In this document: positions 8,705 through 14,084 of the stretch, one piece after another
Numbering within the stretch: the first letter of the stretch is position 1
How the letters are laid out: each line of letters begins with the position of its first letter
Source: Chlamydomonas sphaeroides
Taxonomy: Eukaryota > Chlorophyta > Chlorophyceae > Chlamydomonadales > Chlamydomonadaceae
Direction: 5' to 3'
NCBI GenBank assembly: GCA_001662425.1
Contig: BDDC01001943.1
Coordinates: 1-14,084, forward strand
Length of the DNA: 14,084 nt
The notes under the pieces: model-generated
Seen by the model: only the letters and a program-made list of their open reading frames with translations
What the model was told of the DNA's origin: nothing
Database searches by the model: none
Made by a program: the position numbers and the translations under genes

Positions 8705-11700
8705 ATGGCATGCATAGCTGCCTGCTTTGGCAGTGGCAGTCGCTTCCCGACTGAGGACGGCGCGGCGTGTGCAAGCATCGCTCCAATAGAGCGGATTGTC
8801 AGCAGTGAACGTAAAGCATGTACGCAAACCTCAGCGGCGGCGCTGTCGGTGGCGACGCGCGGCACGGAGCCAGCGTGCACCTCAGCTTTGCCGTCCTTGC
8901 ACCAGGTAATGCGATGCTCTGAAGTATTGTATGTCTCTTAACATTGCACAGTCGAGAGGTTTCGAAGCGGCTGACATCCTTCTTCCCAGAGTGTGCAGGC
9001 GCTTCGCGCAGGCCTGCTTGAGGTCCAGCATGGCCAACTTCTGCATCGGCTTCAGAGTTGCGCAGCCGTCACTACCAGCGCGTTAAACGTAACTTGCGGG
9101 TAGGCCATCGTTCGGCAGCCACACAAGCCGATACCCGTTAACACGGCTTCCGCTACGTTGCAGGATTTTCTTTTCAGCATCACTTCAGGCGCCGCCTGCG
9201 GGCAGGGCGCAGGTGCTGGTTGCGCTCGCGAGCGCGGGGGTGCAAGATGGCACGCGACTGCCCTGCGGCCTGCAGCTGCCACCCTTACCAACAACAGCTC
9301 CTGCCACGGTAAGGCAGTGACAGTTGCCTTTGTATCACAACTATCCGAAACCGTGTGCACCTCTCTGTCTTCGCAGCTGCCCCTTGTCGTGCCACCCGGC
9401 GATGCAAGCTGCCAGCTGCCTGCAGCGTGGGCCGCTCTCCTCGCCAGCTTGTCCCAGGAGTGCCCTACGCCCAACTCATGTGCCATCTACCTGCCGCTGC
9501 TCCTAGCGGACCGCCCCATCGGCGCGCTGCTCCTCGTCGTGCCTGGCGGGCTGGCCCCCGTCCCCGGAGCTGGCACCAGCTCGCTTGCATCACAACCGCA
9601 GCTGCCCGCGGACTTGCTGCGCCACCCCGACGGCCTGGCGCAGCTGGGCGCGTGTGTGGCCGAGTGCGGCCTGGGGCCGGTGCTTGTGGGTGCGGAGCAG
9701 GTGAGGTTCACCAGTCACGACCATCATCGCAGGCCTTGCCTTCACCAGCTCACGGGTGTTACTTACGCCAGTGCCGCGCCGCCCTGCCACGCCACAGCTC
9801 TGCTCCGCTGCCGCCGCCGTGTCGGCCGCGCCCTCGCTGCAAGACCTGGTGACCTGCCTCACCGGCGGTCTGTCGTCGCTGCTGGCCGCCGAGCTGCACG
9901 TGGAGCTGACCGCCCGGCTGGCGCTGCTGCCCAGCGCGGACGCGCCCACGGCGCTGCTGTTCAGCGCCGCGGGCGAGGCGGCAGCCAGCCGCACCGGCAT
10001 GCTGTCGCCGCGGACGCTGCCGCGCTCCTCTGCGCACGCGCACGTGGCGCATAGCCGGCTGCCCAAGCACTCGTTGGAGGGGTCGTCGGCGCTACTGACG
10101 TCTTCGGATCTCCGCGCACCGGTGACGCTCGCGTCCATCTTGGGCGGCGGCAGGTAGGCCCATCGGGCGGCTTCAGCAGGCGAGCAGGGGCCCCTGCCTG
10201 GCGGTGCACGCCTGCAGGCTGCAGAGCGCGTGCGGGCGCGTGCGGGCGCTGGTCAGCGGCTGTGGTGCCCCCTCGCGTCCCGGCGCCCTCGCTGCCAAGA
10301 GCCCTGCCGCACGGCGCTCAGCTCTGAGCCGCGAAAACACGGTGCGAACCTGCCGCGATAAGCCTTGGCCTCCCGCACCCGCCCACCCGCCCGCGCGACA
10401 GCAACGCCGCGGGCATGGCGCGCGCCGCGCCCGCCTTCCACCGCTCCTCGGCCACATTTGTGGAGATGGCCGGGTCGAGGTTTGTGGCCGCCCCGCCGGC
10501 GCCGATGACCGGCAGCCTGCCGCTGCAGCGACAGATCACCGCCCCGCCGGCCACGCTGGGGCTGTCATCCTTGTCGGCGGCCGGCACCTCGAGCCGCACC
10601 GCAGCGTGGAAGGTGGGCTGCCGCGTCGCATGTGCCATGTCGCCCGCCACCACGTGCCGTATGCCGGCACACGTCTCTGCTGTGTGAGTTGGAAAGGCGC
10701 TCGGATCACGGGAGCGCTGCGCCTCGTCGGCTCCGCCCTGCAGGCCCGACCGATGCCAGTCAGCACCAGCCTGCTGTCTGGCTTGCTGCCCGGCGCCGCC
10801 GCCGCATCTGGCGCCAGCGGCCCCAGCGGCCGCGACCGGGTGCTGCTAGCCGCCGCCGGCCTGGCGATCCGGACCGCGGTCGTAGAGGACGTGCCTGCCT
10901 TCCTTCACACAGACCAGCCCAGTGACGATGTGCTGGCCCTTGCTCGTCGCGCCGGCGGCGTCGCAGCGCTGCTCGCCGCCGTCGCCGCACCGACGGTCGC
11001 TGCACCGGCGGGCCCTGCGAGCACCCTGGCGCAGCCGCAGCCGCAGCCGCAGCCGGCGGCACCCCCACACCGGCCGTTGCTGCGCGACTTCTTGCGCCAA
11101 CACCTGCCGGCGGACTCGGCGGGCTCCATGCCGATGCGCTCGGCCGAGGCCCCGCGAGTCGGAGCCGCCAAGTCGACCAGGACGCTCGGCGGCGCGGCGC
11201 GCGAGATTCGCAGCACCGGCGGCGTGGCCATGCTGGTCGATGCGTACGGGCCGCCGTACGGACGCGGCACGCAGCACGGCGTCGGCTGTGCGGCACCTGC
11301 CCTGGTCGTGTACATGTACAGCAGCTCGTCGTTGCCGGCGAGCCTATTGGCTGCGGCGCGGCAGCGGGCCACGGCGATCTTGCAGGTGCGCGTGTGTCCT
11401 CCCACACAGACACACACACGCGGTGGAGTCACCCACCGACCCCTTATCGGCCCCTCGAAGCTTGAGGCGTGTTCACATCGTGCCCGCGACTGCCTCCCAC
11501 GCGCCACGTTCTGCGCCCCGCGCTGCTGCCGCAGGTGCTGGCGCCCGCCGCGCTGCAGGCGCTTGCGTCCGGCCCAGTGGCCGACCAGTGGGCAGCGCTG
11601 GCGGCGCAGGCCTCCGGCTGCACCGCGTCGGGGAGAACCACGGCGCGGGTCCTCCACGCCGCTGCGCTTGGCAGTCCCCTGCGCACGGGCGCTCCCACCA

Positions 11701-12370
11701 CGTACCCCACCAGCCCGGCCCCACCGCGGCGGCCGTCAATGCAGTACGGCTTGGCCTCTGCGGACACGCAGCCCTCGGCCCCATCGTCCCACATGCATGT
11801 CGCGGTGGGCGAGGCGCCCGTCTCGGCGCTGTCGGTAGCGCCGACCGGCTCGGCGCTTCGCCGGGCCGCGGTCACGGCCGCGGCGTCGGCCGCGGTTGCC
11901 GCCGACTTCACACCCATCGCCATCGCCACGAGCGGGGACTTCAGCGTGGGCGGCAGCGCACTGCTGTCGGCCATGGGCACGTCGGCGGCGTGCGGCGGGT
12001 CGGGCGGGCTGGCGTCGGTGGCGGGCGGCGAGGCCTTGATGACGCCGCCGGGGGCTGCACGCAGCTCGCTCATCGGCCTGGACGCCTTCCTGTCAAGCTC
12101 GGTCGAGGAGTCGGGGCAGCAGGTGGGTGACGGCCTGCTGGGAGGCGCGGGCGGGGCAAGGGCAGCGCTGGCAGCGCTGGTTGCGGCGCGTTGCGGCGCA
12201 GCAGGCCGCGCGAGGGCCTCATCCGCCACAGCGGCCTGGTGCAGCCTGCGGCGTTGCGCTGCTGTGGATGCGGTCCAGCCGCCGGTGCTCCCGCAGTGGA
12301 CGGAGCGCTGCAATCGCCCGCCCTTGCCCCATCACATGACTTGCCGTGTGTGTGATGCGTTCGCGGCATC

Positions 12371-12402
<32 letters not shown>

Positions 12403-14084
12403 GTGCCGGCGCTGATGTGTGCTTGCGTGTGCTTGGCACACCATTTCGCAGATCGGCCAATTGCCTAATGCGGGGCTCGGCAGCATCGTGGGCATGGTCA
12501 TCGCGGACGAGGAGCCCGGGGGCCTGGACACGCTCATGGCGGCGGGCGCGCCCAGCGCCGAGGCGGAGATGCTTGCCAGCAGCATGCTCATGGGCTCGGC
12601 CTCCGACCTGGCGACCGTGGCACGGCAGCAGCAGATGTCGCTGCTGGTGTCGGCCTTCACGACCACGCTGTCGCGAGCGCGCAGCAGCGTCGAGACGCAG
12701 GGCGGGTGGGTGCCTGAGAACGGGCCGCCGCCAGGCTTGACGGAGCGGGAGGGTGGGCGAGCTGGCTCACAGGCATGCATTGGGCTGCGCGCACTGAAGG
12801 CTGTGGCTTCCGTTGGCTGGGTCCTGGCTGTTGCTTGAAGCTTGCTCTCTCCTCGGCTGCTGGTCCTGCCACCGTCGCCCGCAGGATGCACGCGGAGGAT
12901 GACATCCGCGCGCTGCGCATCCTGCGCGCCATCGGCCAGGGCGCCTGCAGTGTGGTGATGCTGGGCCGCCTGCACGCCATGCCGGTGGCGGTCAAAGTCA
13001 TCCTGCCGCTGGAGGACGAGGACACAGACGAGGAGGCCGCGAACGGCGGAGGCACGGAAGCCGGCCAGGGCAGCGGCGAGGCCAAGGAAGTGGCAGTCAA
13101 GACGGAGCCGTCGACGGGCGAGGGTGGGGCCGAGGCCAGCGGCTCGGACGAGCGGCGCGGCAGCACCGGCACCCGGCGGCGCACGCGGCTGCAGGCGCTG
13201 ATGCGCGGCGCGCGGGAGCTGGCCGTGCTCACGACCATCAGCCACCCCAACATTGTGCAGGTGGGCAGGGGCAAGGCGTGCCTTGAAGCGCTGTCTTGAT
13301 GCTGTACGCGAGGGCTTGTCGGCTTGCCATGGTCGTCACCGTGCACCGCGCCTGCTTTCTACTCCGCCGCCTCGCAGGTCTACTCGTACTGCACGCGCGT
13401 CATCGTCGTCAAGTCGGGCACGGGCGCCGGCGTGCCGCAGCTGGAGCTGGCGCCCGAGGGCGAGGCGGCCAAGGGTGAGGCGCGCTCGGCGACAGGGGCA
13501 GCCGCACTGCTGGGCCCCATCATCGGTCAATGTCTTGCAGCGGCCCGTGCGTCGTCGTGTCGTGGATGCTGACATGGCCACGCCCCTGGCTCCCGCACTG
13601 CTATGCCCGACGCAGCGCCCATCTGCACCGCCCTGATCATGGTGAGCGGGCAGACGTGGCAGAGAGCCGCCGGCGCTCGCAACATTGGATCCGCATGTGC
13701 GGTTGGTCTGCCGCAGCAAGCGTGAATCAGGGTGGTCCAATCCTTGTCCGGTCGTGGCCCGCTGATGCCGGGGCTGCTCAGTGCTCTCGCCTGTGGTTGC
13801 TGTGCCGTTCCGCCGCCCTGCCGCCCACAGGAGTACTGCGACATGGGGTCGCTGGCCGACGCCATCGATGGCGGCATGTTTGCCAAGGCCGCCAAGGCCG
13901 CGGCGGCTGGGCTCATCAAGTCCCGCGGCGTTGAAGCCACAACACCACCTGCTGCCGGAACCTCCGCGGCACAGGTGGCGGCGGCCGCCGGCACGCCCGC
14001 GCTGCGCGCCGTGTATCTGACGCTGCTGGAGGTGGCCCTGGCGCTGCGCCACCTGCACGCACTCAACCTGGTGCACTGCGACGT
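8705..14084 (+). CDS. TKL-like protein kinase with GAF-like N-terminal region, 13 exons, 3' partial
   Basis: Exons: 8705-8905, 8990-9088, 9189-9308, 9377-9700, 9798-10153, 10402-10612, 10744-11385, 11535-12122, 12452-12705, 12885-13260, 13378-13474, 13616-13641 and 13831 to the end, giving about 1182 residues. All junctions are GT-AG and phase-consistent. The kinase starts near residue 940: glycine loop GQGACSV (949-955), beta-3 lysine in VAVK (K969), alpha-C glutamate in ARELAVL (E1043) before SHPNIVQ, hinge ALIMEYCDMGSL with Met at the gatekeeper position, and catalytic-loop HCD (D1182). Thus the key N-lobe residues are intact; the DFG motif is beyond the window. An acidic insert of about 70 residues separates beta-3 from alpha-C. 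The N-terminal region has segments resembling divergent GAF repeats (for example SCAIYLPLLLADRPIGALLLV, about 174-194, and PALVVYMY in exon 7) separated by low complexity. The protein begins MACIAACFG, so membrane attachment through cysteine acylation is conceivable. The family is common in volvocine algae; ligand and substrate are unknown. Exons 2-3 are the least certain. Confidence 0.85.
11032..11055 (+). repeat. In-frame CAGCCG hexanucleotide repeat (Gln-Pro)4
   Basis: Four perfect CAGCCG units lie within exon 7 of the kinase gene and encode a Gln-Pro linker between the GAF-like blocks. A hexanucleotide unit changes length without changing frame, which fits a flexible linker. Confidence 0.85.
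12372..12401 (+). repeat. (CTG)10 trinucleotide repeat in a kinase intron
   Basis: Ten uninterrupted CTG units lie in the intron 12123-12451, about 50 nt before its acceptor. In the open frame they would encode poly-Leu, but exon phases on both sides place them in the intron. Confidence 0.9.

Noticed and set aside
8542..8880. 112-codon - strand frame with a KRWFQL stretch reminiscent of a PH domain
   Set aside because: The resemblance is limited to a few residues, and the frame overlaps the kinase promoter and first exon. No other PH-domain features are present.
10204..11838. 544-codon + strand frame as a single exon
   Set aside because: It includes kinase exon 7 (10744-11385), but reads through flanking introns and into exon 8 in the wrong frame, so its ends are artefacts.
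12070..13245. 391-codon open frame on the - strand opposite the kinase exons
   Set aside because: It is the antisense of phase-consistent, homology-supported kinase exons. Long antisense frames are expected in GC-rich coding DNA, and the translation has no recognisable domain.
13541..13641. Longer version of kinase exon 12 starting after the acceptor at 13540
   Set aside because: Its phase fits, but the frame meets TGA at 13570-13572 before reaching the hinge, so the shorter 26-nt exon is preferred.
1..14084. Bacterial-type operon, CRISPR array, tRNA or rRNA genes
   Set aside because: No regularly spaced repeat-spacer pattern and no recognisable tRNA or rRNA core were seen; genes are split by spliceosomal introns.

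Overview
The window reads as GC-rich, intron-dense nuclear DNA of a green alga, most likely a volvocine or Chlamydomonas-like chlorophyte. The grounds are many short GT-AG introns with GTGCG/GTGAG/GTAAG donors and C-rich GCAG/ACAG acceptors, strong G/C preference at third codon positions, Ala/Gly/Ser/Pro-rich low-complexity protein, and a GAF-like plus TKL-type kinase architecture common in these algae. Nothing prokaryotic, viral or CRISPR-like was seen. The genus is an inference.

Layout, all genes on the + strand. (1) 1-2189: the 3' six exons of a class IV (HDAC11-type) histone deacetylase. All zinc-binding and catalytic residues are visible, and the 5' third lies outside the window. (2) 2190-3247: 3' flank and spacer, GC-rich with a CTAGC pentanucleotide array, then a relatively AT-rich stretch that probably holds the next promoter. 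(3) 3248-4640: a three-exon gene for a 383-residue Ala/Ser/Pro-rich protein I do not recognise; its first exon is a short ORF joined by phase-matched splicing. (4) 4641-8704: about 4 kb with no gene I can support, containing palindromes, C/A-rich strand asymmetry and open frames on both strands that look non-coding. (5) 8705 to the end: the first 13 exons of a large TKL-like protein kinase with a roughly 900-residue N-terminal region resembling divergent GAF repeats. The window ends inside the kinase catalytic loop (H-C-D). One kinase exon is a 26-nt microexon that restores both frame and the beta-5/hinge motif.

The three genes have no obvious shared pathway. A deacetylase and a sensor-like kinase are both regulatory, but adjacency in an algal nuclear genome is weak evidence of linked function. 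I found no convincing new multi-gene system. The strongest leads are the unrecognised 383-residue protein, the kinase with its microexon and long insert between beta-3 and alpha-C, and the unexplained 4-kb gap.
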